Below are positions 36,896-49,291 of a DNA stretch of 64,000 nucleotides, in pieces. Location: NCBI GenBank assembly GCA_013399875.1, contig VXAZ01009646.1, forward strand, positions 992,001-1,056,000. The letters are read 5' to 3'. The notes below the pieces were generated by a model that did no database searches, had not been told where the DNA came from, and saw nothing but the letters and a program-made list of their open reading frames with translations. This stretch comes from Gymnorhina tibicen (Eukaryota; Chordata; Aves; Passeriformes; Artamidae). Position 1 is the first letter of the stretch; each line of letters starts with the position of its first letter. The position numbers and the translations under genes are program-made.

Positions 36896-39800
36896 AATTA
36901 ATTTTTTTGACAAAAAATAGAATCCAGAAGGGCAAAAGCAATTCCTCATTACTCCTTTAGCAGTATATTGGTCACAGCACAAGCTGCAGTTACTGAAGGT
37001 CCATTTTCAAAATAAGAACAACTCTTCAATTCAAAACTGATTTCAATTTCTTTGGAAGTATGAGGAAGCCACACACACACAAATCAACCAAAGTAATACT
37101 CAGTTCCAAGGACAGAATTATTTGAAAAAGAAGCAGCTTTCTGAGAGCAAACAAAAAGGAACAGCTAAAAAGGTAAAGACATTTATCCATGATAGAAAGA
37201 CTATTAAAAGCCACTATTATTGTGAAGCTCATGGTAAGTGTATAAAAATTTTCGAGACTATATTAAAGGAAGGGGAAAAAAAGATGTTGCTTTTAAACTG
37301 TGAATAAAAGATCCTATTATAAGTAAAAAGCCTTTAGCACAAAGCTGTAGTTATCACTTAATTAAAGAGAGGAAAGAATGCTAAGGAGCTATATTTAAAA
37401 CAATAAAGCAGGATTCTGAGGCTTAGCAGGCTGTATACATATGAAAATGAACACCACAGCCACTCAAAAAAACCTCCAAACACCAAACCAGACCAACTCT
37501 AGCTCTGAAACTTATTAAAAGGAACCCACCAAAGAAACCATAGCGTCCACAGATCCCTGAGCTGCAGAGTGCTACAGTTTGTGCTGGCTGATGCCACAAA
37601 AGGAAAGGCTACAGTATGGGAGCCTTCTGTCAAGCAGAACATTTTCTAGGACAGGATGTCTACAGGCACCTTCCTGTGATTTTGCCCATTTCCATGTATT
37701 CCCGCTAGTTCACTGCTGTCACCAAAATAAATACGGACCCAGTGCTATGTACTGAAAACCACTTAAAAGTCAGCACCTTGATGATCTCCTTCCAACACCT
37801 CAAGTCTTCCATGGAGAAGGGCAGGACACCAGTGAATCCACCAGGTACCTTCCTTTGTTGAGCATTTTCAAACCCTACTACATAGTTTTGACACAGCTCT
37901 TGAGAAACTAATTCTTCAGGAGATCAGCTCAAAACCTGGTGGCCACACTCTCTGTTTGCAGTGGCTCTCCCAGGCTCCCCACCAGGGTTAGACTGATGTC
38001 CTTCAACCAACTGACCCATCCCAGCACTCCTGGCCCTCCAGCAGCTGCTTTCTGCACTTACAGATGAAATCATGTCAATAAACACAACAGAAGTCAGGTT
38101 TCCAAACTGTATCAGCTTCATTGCCTCTTCTTGGACATTTCCAGTCCTCCTCATTTATTTATTTACATTTTAATGCCTTAAAAATGTGAATTTTTCAAAA
38201 GAAAATCAGAATATTTGGAAAGTCTTTTTTGGTCTTGTTTTATTTCAGCTAACTTGTGGATCTGCCTACCCAAATGGACATATTTAGAATATATAAATGT
38301 AGCAGAAGCTTAAAAATACACCCTACTTTCTACAGTTGACTCTTATTAACACATTTTTATTAGCTAGTAACACACAGAGCCTCCATTTTACTTTTTGAAG
38401 TAAAAAAGATTGGCTTTCTTTGAAAAGCAAACACAGCCATGTAAGAAGCAAGTACATTTTCAAACAGAGTCTGTGTGTGTATCACGATGGGCTCCATTGA
38501 GAAAATATTTGAAGAAAGATTTTTATACCCAGTTCTCATGGACCTGTGACTACATGCTGATGAAATCTAATTTATTACATTATTCACTAGAGAGAAGTTC
38601 TGGTATTTTTGGCAGGTTTCTCAGCTTGCAAACAAACAAATGGCTGCCTACATTGCCCAGCATAGAATATGCTGTTCTTTGTTTTTCCCATAAATGTCTA
38701 CCCTTTATAGCTGCTCTGGGCCAGAGATTTAAATAAAATAAGAAAGGAGGCGGAAGTCAGCGGAACAAGGGAAGGAAGAGCCATAACCAGAAGAGCAAAA
38801 TATTTGTGATTAATGACGGCTTCTGGCAGCACAGAGCTCACAGTAGTAATTATGTAGCATCAAATATAGTTCCAAAAATAATAGCAATGTACTATCACTG
38901 TCAAAATGCACTCCAAAGACTTACTTGTAATGCTGCAGAGGCTTAGACAGAGCACACGGAGGACAGGAAGATCTCAAGATACATTACTGAGATTAGCATC
39001 TTCTCTTTAATTCAGTGTGTGGGGGAGACATAGCAAATCTAAGTTTTTTAGCAAAGTATAGGTAAGTTATTGACTAAATCCAGAAGATTTATGCAAGCTC
39101 TCTGCAAAACACAGCAACTCAGCTTCTCCTTAAACTATACACCACAACCTTTGTTTTTTAAGCAAATATTAGCATAATGACGCCAGATTTTTATTAAAAA
39201 AAAAAAGAGACCATAATTACAATGGCAGTTTTTCTCCTGCCATAAAACAATGATACAAACATGGAGAGAAGATGCTGCTGGTAGGTACAGTCCAGGATGC
39301 CTGGTTTATTTGCCAAGTTGCACAAGTGATCATATTTTATAGAATAATGTAAGAATGTCCATAAGAGAGGTCCAGAGAGAGGGTGAGGCAGAAGATTTCA
39401 AGTATAGAGGGATTTAAGAGATGGTGGTAATGAATAAGATCAAAGAGGTTGCTAAGTGTGAAGCTCAGTATAAGAACGTGTGAGAAAACTCTACAGGAAG
39501 CTAAATTTACTGAGTTCTGTTGTTTGTGGAACAGTATGTTACATACCACATTAAGTCCTTTTATTTTCCTCATGAACAGGGACTTTTCACGGAGTATTGA
39601 ACAAAGCTGAGGGTGTACCTACAAAGTCCATCAACATTTGAAAGCCCAGACCTGCTCAGCTGAATTCGTGTAACTCCTGGCGCCCAAAGGAGGCCTGTTG
39701 GCTTTCCGAAGGCTACCTGTCACTAGAAACATCAGAGAAAGGAAAAACTTAGAGAAAATGAGTGAACTGAAGGAAATTCTGGGACTTTGGGATCTACTCA

Positions 39801-42800
39801 GATCACTTAGCATTTGTAAGGTAAGAATGTGAAGGGTGGATCTTTTTGAAGCCACACACAAACAGTGAGAAGTCTTCTTATGGAAAACATTTGATTCTAA
39901 TAGCCTTTGCTGTCTGAGATGAAGATACTATCTCTTCTATTAATTTTGACAAGTTCAGCTTAATTGTTTTCATTATTCTGTCACTAGCGTTGTTCATTTT
40001 AAATAGGTACATCAATTGGAAGTGGCATTAGCACATTAGTTAAAGGTTAGTTGTTCAAGCAGCATGGTGTATTGAAAAGAAAGATATACTAATTTCATTA
40101 AACTAGAAAGGCACCTTTTCTTCTAAAATAATCCATGAGTACACCAGGACCCATTTAGAACTTCAATTGGCAGGATTTTGATGGCTGAAAGTGTAACTTG
40201 AAATTTCTCCTCTTAACTCCATCTTCTTCGTTACTATCTTATTTCCCCCTCATTTGGTCACTAGTTTTCTATGTATTTTGTATGAACCACTTCCAGGATT
40301 GTGCCTTCAGTTTGTATTTCACTGACTTGTGACTTTTTTCTTGTTGTAAGTGGTTGACAGGGAACAGGATATAACTTATTAAATAAAACCCCACAAATTC
40401 TCCAGAACAACAGCTGCAGAAGTTTGCCATAAATACATCACACGTGATTTGAAGTTATTAGAAACACAGTTCAGAACAAAATGTAGTAATGCCTTTAGAT
40501 GTGTTAAATTAGCATTTAATTTAAATTTAACAAGGCCGTTGTATAGAATTTAATAGCATTCAACTGTGAGAGAAGCACATCTGGGAGCTTGATGAAGATA
40601 CATTTCTATAATTCAAGCCTCGTTAATTTATTGTCATGTCAACATCTTCACTATTTTTTTTTTGTCAGTTAAATCTGTTGTCCCTCAGTATTTCAAATAT
40701 CAGTTCAGTCCAAACACATATGTGCACTGGGTTATTTGAGGATTGCACAGTGTCTGGTTTTATGTATACACCACCTGAGAGACCACGGAGGGTTGGTGAT
40801 CGAAACTGGCTGTACCTCAGAGAAAATGCAGCAGCCTCTTAGGAGTCTGATTACAAAACTTGTTCCACCTGGTCAGTAGAAAACATTTTGTAAGCTTCAA
40901 ACATTTTTTCTTTTTAAAAAAACACTGAAAATGCTAGAGGGTTTTTTTCAAAAAGATATTTTTAGAATGTTTTTTCATTTGATGGTATTGCCTTTGTTCT
41001 AAAAAACTTTTCCCCAAATTCTCAGGGATTAATATATCTTAAATACCCGCAAATTAATTTAAAATATTGTGATTTGGCTTTAAATACTACTCCTGATCTC
41101 CTTTTTTTTTAAATGCATTCCTGTTTTCATATCTACAACATTTTTAGGAAATACAGCACAATAATATAAATAAGAGTGAATCTTGTTATGATAAACACAA
41201 AAATCTTTACAAAAAGTTTGAGGAAAGAGTCAATACCAAGAAGCAACTATCCTTAAAATTTCTTTTGAAAAGTAATAAGGGCGTTTTTTCTCCTGTTATG
41301 CTACATTATGGCATTAATTGATCATAATTGGAGGGAATTTAAAAACTGGATATTAGAATGAGATAGAAGACATGGAATAATTTTTAAAAAGTAGAATTTC
41401 CCATAAAAATCTTATTCCCTTGAAATGCAAAATTCAAGTTTCAACTTACTATGGCATTTACTGCTTTATTTCTCTGTTTATCAAGCTAGCAAGCAATTTA
41501 AGGTTGAGACCCTTTCTGTGCAGTGGTCACACTTTCTCTAAAGCTGATTCTTATGCTACTTACACTATAATCATCAGACAGAAAGCCTGGGAGCAGATGG
41601 GATCATTTACAGGCTATTGTTAGATTGAGACCCAAGAATCGCTAAGGGAAAAACCTACTGCCAAACCCTGAACTCATGTAAATGCAACTGCATTAAATGA
41701 CAACAAAAGACATCCCTTCTAATTAAGCCTAAGTAAGTATCTTTTTAGCAATCAGATGGTATTGAATTAACTGAGAGTAGCTGACCTATAAAATCTAATT
41801 CAGACCTAGCTAAAATCTATTTTGCTGCAGGCTCTCTTTCTTTTTTTGTCACATGTCACAAATGATCTATTGATAAAAACAGAACTTCCCATAAATAGCA
41901 CAGCCATTGGGATTTGCAGAGTGTGACACTTAAAATATTTCGCCCACTCGAGACACATAAATTATTACCCGAACTTCTGTGGTCAGATTTTACTGCATTC
42001 ACTGACACAAAGAAACACGAGCACTGAGGTACTCGTGCCACACTTCATCCTACAAGTGGCTGAAACCCACAGGGCCACACTCTTTCACAGCTTTGGATTG
42101 ATCAGTACAGCTGATCTCATGCACCCCCACCCAGATTCTGTCATTCCCCTCCAGTAAATCAACCACGCTGGCAAGAAGCGGAAAACTCAAAGCTGTCAGA
42201 TTCCGTCCAGCCATCAGCTCCTCTAAGCCACAGGGAATTTGCAGCCAGATTATGACCACTCTATGTCATCTAAGTGATCGTATTAGAAAATCTGACCAAA
42301 TATAATGAGGCAATTAAGGGCTTAGTTAAATCTGATTAAGGGCATGGGAAAATTCTCATGCACAGGGAGACCGCAAAAAAAGACTTGTTTACCTGAAGGC
42401 AGACTTGAATAGGGAGAAACTTGAATAAAGAATGAAAATGCCAGCAGAGCAAGAGCAGCAGGATCAGGAAATTTTTCCATCATTCACGCAGAAGAATGAG
42501 GATTGTGAGGTGGAACTCAAAGTGACATATATAAAATAAAATCAAAGGGAGATATAACTACACAGGAACTTATGAGTACAAATAGATTCTACAGAAATTT
42601 TGCCAAATTTGCCTAGTTCTTTGTTGGGTATAATTTTTTTAAGGAGGAAAAAAGTACCATTTATAACTTGAAGATGCTATGTATAGCTTCTCTAAAATTT
42701 TTTACACTTTTCCTAAGTTCTAGAACTGTATCAGTTAATTATATTTATTGTGATTCTCCCTCACCTTTCTCTTTTGCAGTCTAGGAAATCAGAATTCTTT

Positions 42801-43077
42801 TTCCTAAGTACTGAACAGAACCTGCTTCCTTGGGATCTTCATGCCTGAAAAGAAATTTTGACTATATTTACCCACTCTAGCTTGACATTATGAGGGTCAT
42901 ATAAATGAGTCCCATCTTTGAAATATTTGTCCTCCTTTTATGCTTTTGAGATCAAGTTACAGGCTTGTGCAGAGGAACGTTCCTATTATTCCTGATTTAC
43001 AAGTGGGGAGATGAAGTATGGGGATAAGACAGAGGTCCGGGTATGAAGATATTTGAATCCCCAGGAGAGACTCATTT
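36896..43077. other. A+T-rich unique DNA, no confident gene
   Basis: No confident gene is present in about 6 kb. Exon-like pieces near 38062-38154, 39619-39722 and 42060-42240 (all minus) are discussed as findings or rejections. The 39.6-kb one is listed separately. A small inverted repeat (GTTAAATT ... AATTTAAC) lies at 40503-40531. Confidence 0.45.
39619..39722 (-). other. Exon-like segment, unidentified
   Basis: A strong acceptor on the minus strand (AAGTTTTTCCTTTCTCTGAT then GTTTCTAG, AG at 39723-39724) leads into a CpG-bearing stretch. One frame reads TGSLRKANRPPLG and runs to a stop at ...WAFKC. If the acceptor is 6 bp further in (ACAG|GTAGCC), another frame reads VAFGKPTGLLWAPG and stays open to a donor TGTAG|GTACACC at 39618. 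Two incompatible readings and no recognised homologue keep this speculative. Confidence 0.15.
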
Positions 43078-43142
43078 CACAGAATCGTAGAATGGTTTGG
43101 GTAAGGAGGGACCTTGGAGATCACTGAGTTCTAACCTCCCTA
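43078..43142 (-). mobile_element. CR1 LINE, 3' terminal scrap
   Basis: ACAGAATCGTAGAATGGTTT and GGGACCTTGGAGATCACTGA are the complement of the last 65 bp or so of CR1, including the terminal ATTCTATG-type repeat. Only this tail survives, so it is a very short 5'-truncated insertion in minus orientation. Confidence 0.88.
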
Positions 43143-44452
43143 CTGTGATTTAATATGGCACTTCAGTCCATGACAGAAATCTGGATTTACTGGATACTAC
43201 CCCAATCACCAGCTTTATCTTCTCTTCAGCTGCTTATTACCTGCTCCTAGGAGCTGATTGATCCAGAACTACTCTACAAGCATCTTCTGTGGATGATACT
43301 ACTTCTTTGTGAGCTTGCCACCATAAGACAGGTGAATTTCTGGTGACAGGTGAATGTCCACATTCCCCATGAAAAGAATATACAGAGAAATTCAATAACC
43401 CTGAATAACTTCAGAAAAGGAAACATAACCAAATCTAGAGAGACAAGTGGGTAGCTATAGAAATAACAGAAAGTAATAAAATAAGCTATTTGCTTCTGAG
43501 AGCATTATCCTTAGCAATTAAAACATCTCTGCGAAGAACACAACCTCAGGAAATGCCTAGCAATTGTTTCCAGCCACTCAATGTAGCCATTCTTAATGTT
43601 TATACTTTAATTGGTTTCTATAAACCTCTTTACCAGTTCATAACTCCATAATTCTGCTGCATTCCACCAATTAAACGTAACAGCACTAATACAAACTTCT
43701 GTCAGTTCTTTAATTTGTTACAATAATTTTTTCTGTAAATCCAGTCTGGTGATGGAGAATTTGTCACCTTCTGCTGCACTTTGGCTTTGAATTTAGCCAG
43801 CTTCCTCATAAAGTCTCCTTTGTAAAAGCTGCCAGCTGGAATTGCCACCTCATGGCCTTTTTACCATTAGTTCCGTGCTATTATATGAAAAGAATTTAAT
43901 GGCAGCTCTGTCATTGACTTCAGCAGTATTGGAATAAAGCTACTTACAAGGTAAGTGAAAAAAGAATTAGTTCACATTTGGTGTCATGAAAAGCCCCATC
44001 TTGACGAGACAAATTGGCATAGCTTTATACATAAATGCCTTCTTTACTTGGATAATAACCTTTCAGAGGATATTAGAATTTTATTGCACTTTTAAAAACA
44101 ACTTCTACTGAGATTCATTCCAGCTGATACTTAGTGTTTGAGACTGCTTAGTACTACCAACATATAGAAAATAATACCAACATTTTTCAGTTTATTTATT
44201 CTCTTGGAATTCTGTAAAGTTTTTTTCTTTAAAATTGGCTTCTGTCATGTGAATAAAGAGGAAGAAAAGAAGTCTGTGTGAAATACCCCTGATCTCAGCT
44301 GGACCATCACTGCTGTTGCATTTCTCTGCCATATTTATTGCAGTATTATTCAAGGCAGTGGGTGCTGAATGCTCTTCAATTACATGCAATGGGGAAGTTT
44401 TGGTCCCAAATTCCTTATAGTCTCATGCCTCTTACCTAAACTGCCAATAATT
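43143..44452. other. A+T-rich unique DNA, weak open frames only
   Basis: No gene is recognised. A minus-strand frame at 43702-43860 (52 codons, KGHEVAIPAGSFYKGDF near its start, then MRKLAKFKAKVQQK) contains a possible donor AAG|GTGACAAA at 43767 but has no convincing acceptor. A minus frame at 44192-44389 looks mildly coding-like without splice support. Confidence 0.4.
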
Positions 44453-44631
44453 AAAAAATCCAAAAAAACAAAAGAACACCAAAACAAAACAAAAACATGA
44501 AAAACAAACCAAAAAAACCCCAAAAAACTCATCAAAAAAAAAACCACAAAAAACCCCACAAAACAAAACAAAAAACCCCAAACAAACAAACAAACCCAAA
44601 CCCACAGTGTTCTACTTAAAAAAAAAAAAAA
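44453..44631. repeat. A/C-rich low-complexity region
   Basis: About 180 bp are almost entirely A and C (AAAAACCCC, AAAACAAAAC, AAACAAAC words), ending in a 14-A run. The hydrophobic 69-codon minus-strand frame over it (rich in F, V and L) is a compositional by-product. Confidence 0.95.
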
Positions 44632-44705
44632 TTATTGCAGAGCAGGAAGAGCAGGAATGCACACAACCTCCTGCTAAACATCTAAAAAAGCATTCTGCTC
44701 AGGAG

Positions 44706-45062
44706 ATCATAGAATCATAGGTTGGAAAGGATCTTAAAAATCATCTAGTTCCAACCCCCTGCCATGGGCAGGGCCACCTTCCACTATCTCAGGTTTCTCC
44801 AAGCCCCGTCCCACCTGGCCTTGGACACTTCTCTGGGCAACCTGTGCCAGGGCCTTCCCACCGTCACAGGGAAGAATTCCTTCCTAATATCTGACCTAAA
44901 CCTACTGTCTTTCAGTTTGAAGCCATTTCCCCTTGTCCTGTCATTACAGGTCCTTATAAATTCTCTCTCTGCATCTCTCTTGTGGGCTCCCATCGAGGTG
45001 CTGGAAGGCCACAATTAGGTCACCCCAAAGCCTTCTCTTTTCCAGGCTGAACAATCCCAATT
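44706..45062 (-). mobile_element. CR1 LINE, 3' UTR and end of ORF2
   Basis: In plus orientation this is the complement of a CR1 3' end. It starts ATCATAGAATCATAGGTTGG (terminal octamer repeats), then TCATCTAGTTCCAACCCCCT, GGGCAACCTGTGCCAGGGCC, TTCCTTCCTAATATCTGACC, CCCCTTGTCCTGTCATTACA and TTTTCCAGGCTGAACAATCC. It is truncated on its 5' side at about 45062 and relatively well preserved. The open frames across it (44764-45018 + and 44784-45014 -) belong to the repeat. Confidence 0.95.
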
Positions 45063-46579
45063 TGTTTGGAAAGAAGCCAAGTCATCTTTTAATGCTTTTA
45101 TATTCTTTCATATATCCATTTGCTCCATTTGCCTGTGATGTAGCCTGGAAGCACCAGCCCAGGACCTGCCTGTGCTTCGTGCAGTGAAAATGACCAAGTT
45201 CCTAGATTCACCAACTTCTGCTGAAGAAATAAGAGAAAATGAAAAAAACTAAGGAAATGGTGTGGCTGTAAAAAGAATAAAGAATGAAGGATGGAAGAAA
45301 GTGGTATCATCACAACAGCTTAACACATGTCCAATGAAACAGGGATGTTATTAGGTCAAGTTTCTAAATTAATTCTGTTGTCTGTGACATGGGACTTTTG
45401 GACACCATCTTCCTAAGAACCCAGCTCTGTTTCTTCTGTTGAAGACACGGAAGTTAAGGATTTGTACCCTCAAAAAAGACACTGTTAAAAGGACATGGAA
45501 TATACAGCCAAATGTCCTAGTGTAAATGAATTATCACTATGAAGTTTTTTGAAAATTCCAGCAATCATTGTTAGCATATCACTGTCTGCAATCAGAGCTA
45601 TGCAATCAGAGGAATGAAATTCTCCCTACCTCCCTATCCTTCAAAAGCAGAAAACAAGCTCGATCTGCCCCAAAACCGTCCTGATTTTAAATTGCAAATG
45701 TATATCTGATTGTCTGGTTTTGTTTTTTTGAAGAGTTACAATTAATTTAGATTTTGTAACTGCTTTTTCAGCCTTTTGTGTACAATAAATTTTTAAAGAA
45801 AAAACAAAGCTATTAAATATGTTCTTGATTCATTAAAACTGTGCTTATAGCTGTTTCAGTGATTAACAGGCCTTGAGGGAAGTTTCTTTATATAGTTTGC
45901 TAAAACCCAAAAATTCTTGTAGCAATATGAAACTCAGACTCTTTTTGTCAGTGATATACTGTACCATATTCACCAGATTTTCAAAAATCTAACTATAGGA
46001 AGGAATTCATGTGTTTCAAGCATGTAAGAAAAGATAATTTCTCCTAATTAAATTTTGCATCCTTTTCCACCAATAAATATAAATACAGATAAAAAGATGC
46101 CCTTTTTTTCCCCACGAGGTACATTAGACACCATATTCCTCCTTTTTTGCAGTGTGCAGGATCACTAGATTAGACTTTGCAGACTTCATAGACAGACAGA
46201 AAAAGGTGGATGGTGTTTGAAATATCTACTTAGATTTCCACAGTTTCTGTTACAGGTTTAACCAGATTTCTTCAATTTGACCTTTGTATAACAGTCACTG
46301 GAGCCATTTACAGAAAAATACTTTACTAAGAGCATTTCTGTTCTATTTATATCCACCCAACCAGTGTGGAAATTGGTCATTTAATTTCACCACAGCTTTG
46401 GAATATCAGGTTGCACAGGGCTTGTCCGGGCACACAGTCCAGTGCTCTCAGTCAACAGGAAGAGTTACGGAGCACAAAGCACATGCAGAAATGCAGTTGA
46501 GAAACTCAGGTTGTCCTTTGTATCAAAAAATCTCCACAGGACATGCTGTGATGACTCTGTGATTTCTCTTCTTTGCCAG

Positions 46580-46745
46580 TCTTGATATCTGTGTTACACT
46601 GGAGCCCACGGCTGCAGAGTGTGATGCCCCTTCTCCAGCAACAGCAGATTCCAAGTGTGTGATCACACCATCAACCCTCCAGCTCACACTATTGCAACAG
46701 ATGGTATACAGAAAACCAGGGTGTGTTTGTGTGCTGAAAAAGTAA
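46580..46745 (+). other. Exon-like segment, possible terminal exon
   Basis: The acceptor GATTTCTCTTCTTTGCCAG (AG at 46578-46579) is followed, after one base, by a frame open for 54 codons. It begins LDICVTLEPTAAECDA, then reads CVITPSTLQLTLL and ends PGCVCVLKK before TAA at 46743. An AATAAA (46745-46750) overlaps the stop, which would be unusual but possible for a minimal 3' end. A second frame is open for 26 codons. I recognise no homologue. Confidence 0.18.
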
Positions 46746-46750
46746 ATAAA
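46745..46750 (+). terminator. Possible polyadenylation signal AATAAA
   Basis: This canonical AATAAA directly overlaps the stop codon of the exon-like frame at 46580-46745. AATAAA is frequent in A+T-rich DNA, so on its own it means little. Confidence 0.15.
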
Positions 46751-48087
46751 ATTATATGACACTAAAATGCTGACATCAGTGGAAATTGTAATGAAAACCT
46801 ATTAGCTTTAATGGTAATGAAAAACTATTATCTTTAACGGTGCAAAAAATTATGTTACCAGAATTCATTATATTTCTGTAGAGGAAAAAATCCCACATGA
46901 CTTTTGCTATAGTGCCTATGTAGTGACCTCTAAAGAGGAAAAAAAAGGGAGGTAGAATGACTCTAGGTGCATAGGAAGAATGCATAAAACCACATATATA
47001 TTTGGATAGCACATTTTCTCGTGATCCTCAGTCCCCTACTCCTCCCAGGTACCGGGATGATACACAATAGGAGGGACAATACTGTTACTGGCATCACAAG
47101 CCGTGACCAGCAGCCTCTTAAAACTTTGCCTCACAAAGCACTCATTCTCACTATTTTCTCCCAAGGAAGTTTTCTCCTTCTCATTGCCAATTTATCCAAA
47201 ATGGGACAGTTAAATCTATTTTAAACCTCTTCTGTTGAATTCTAATTACTTTGATGTTCACTGTATTGTGTTGAGTTCTTTCTCAGGAGTGAAACATTTC
47301 CTAAGAATTGCAAGTCAGAGCAGGGTTTTCATTTGGTATGAGGCCAACATATAACAAGTAACAGTCCTTTTTATGGATCTGGTTGTGTGCCTATACTGCA
47401 ATAATTTATGAGCACTGCGTGTTTCCTGTTCTAACACCTCCAGGGTAGTTCTGAGTCCATGTGAGCACCATTTTACTGCTGAAGGACAAGTGCCCAGCAC
47501 CAGCTACTTTTGACACGTGTTGTCTATATCAGGTTGTTGTAATACTTGCTCTAAGTTGCCACTTGGCCCACAGAGGCAACACCACTTGTGTCTTTTGGTA
47601 ATCTTAAAAAATTAAACAAAGAAAACATGGGCAATGACTTTCCTCAGGTCACCCAACACACCACAGTCAGTCCAGAACAGAACCAATTCTTTTGTGCTCC
47701 TAAATACCTTCTGGACTCTCTTGATATTTGCAGTATGAGGAGCTCTCACGATTCCTGACACAGAGCAGCTGTGTAATGCCTCTCTAAAGTCCTGCACATG
47801 ATCTGAGGCAAGAAGAATGAGCAATACACAGACTGCTGCCTTGTTCCACCCCAAAGAGTAATACCAATTAAGCTCAGAATTACTTTCGAAAGTGGCAAAA
47901 ATGGAGTCTGTCCCTCTTCCTCCCATCAGTAAAAAAATAAAAACAAACTCTGGGTTTCCTGCAAACTAGGAGACACTGCTAAATTTAAATGCATTTTCAT
48001 GTTCATCTTCCATCAACGGCAGCTTGGGAAGACCTTGGGCATTCCTCGCTGAACCACTAAGCACAAAGGATATACACCAACAACATT

Positions 48088-48140
48088 AAAAAAATGTAAA
48101 AAAAGAAAAAAAAGCAAAAAAAAAGCAAAAAAAAAGCAAA
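48088..48140. repeat. A-rich tandem array, (A)7-9GC unit
   Basis: The array contains units of seven to nine A followed by GC, repeated about three times, after A-rich lead-in sequence. Confidence 0.85.
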
Positions 48141-49275
48141 ATCTTAAAGCTTCAGCCCTGACAGAATAAAATACACTTTAAAAATACTTCAAGTATTTTC
48201 CAAGGAACTATTCAATTACTTGACATCCTAGTAATCAGCTCTTTCCTCATCTACTTATGCAGGTTTAACAGCAAAGTCAAGCTCTATGTCCTTCACTCTG
48301 TTATCCTTTAAAAAGATACTTTAATCACTCTTCATTCCACATTTGGTACACTACACACATAGGCACAAGGAGATTAGTAAAATCAAATCTCTTTGTCTTT
48401 TAATATATGCAGCAGTGCAAATAAAAATAGAGAAATGAGAGGAAAATACAAGGAATGGGAACAGCTGAGAAGAGAATCTCAGACCAGGCAGAAAAATCCT
48501 CAAGGACTTATAAAAAACAAACCAATCTGTGGAATCAACCACATAAAGAGAATTATTCAATCAAAACCCAGCAACAGGTTGTGCAGCAACAATAAGAGAT
48601 TTCCTCATCTGCTTCTTCATTTACTGTCCACTAATATCTTCCCTCACAATTCAAAAGAAAGTAAGGAAAATGGAAGGGAAGAACAGAATCATCTTTCTGC
48701 TCAGCAGTAATAGCAGAGACAGAAGCAGATGCTACTTCAGGGATCAACCTGTCACCTTTAACTTTGCCTCTCCTTCTGCAGCAGATGTGCAAGCGACACA
48801 TACAGCATCCATAAAGTTTAATTCAAAGTAGTTTCAATTTTCCCAGGGGTTTTGAGTATATTTTATGGTTTTTTTCCTGTGACCCAGCCATGTTCAGTCT
48901 CCCCTCTTATTTGTATTACAGTGTGGAGGAAGTGTTCTGTGTGGCTACACAAACACTCGTGTGCCAGAATAATTATTCTAAACACCAGTTTCTGTTGTTT
49001 TCTTATGACATATCTTCTGTGGTGAGAGACATGAAGTTTCACACTTACTTTTATTTGAACCATTCTGAAAAATGAGCATCATTTCACTACCAGATCTGTT
49101 GAATTCAAATAATTAGATGGATCACCCCAGCCGAGCTCCAGGCAGACATCAACTGTAAGAAGCAACATATCTGCCTTTCACCACTGTGTCAAAAACCACA
49201 CAGCTTTAAAGTTTGATTAAATGCTAACATAGAGCTAAAATTAAAAGCCCTGATTCTTACTAGTTTGATTAATAG

Positions 49276-49291
49276 ATCTATCTATCTATCT
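49276..49291. repeat. Short (ATCT)n microsatellite
   Basis: Four perfect ATCT units. It is short but may be polymorphic. Confidence 0.8.

Noticed and set aside
38062..38154. Minus frame MRRTGNVQEEAMKLIQFG with a GTAAGTG donor
   Set aside because: The donor is good, but no pyrimidine-tract acceptor precedes it, and stops close all frames just upstream. A first coding exon cannot be excluded, but nothing supports it.
44380..44589. Very hydrophobic 69-codon minus frame resembling a membrane protein
   Set aside because: It is a translation of A/C-rich low-complexity DNA (TTT/GTT codons).
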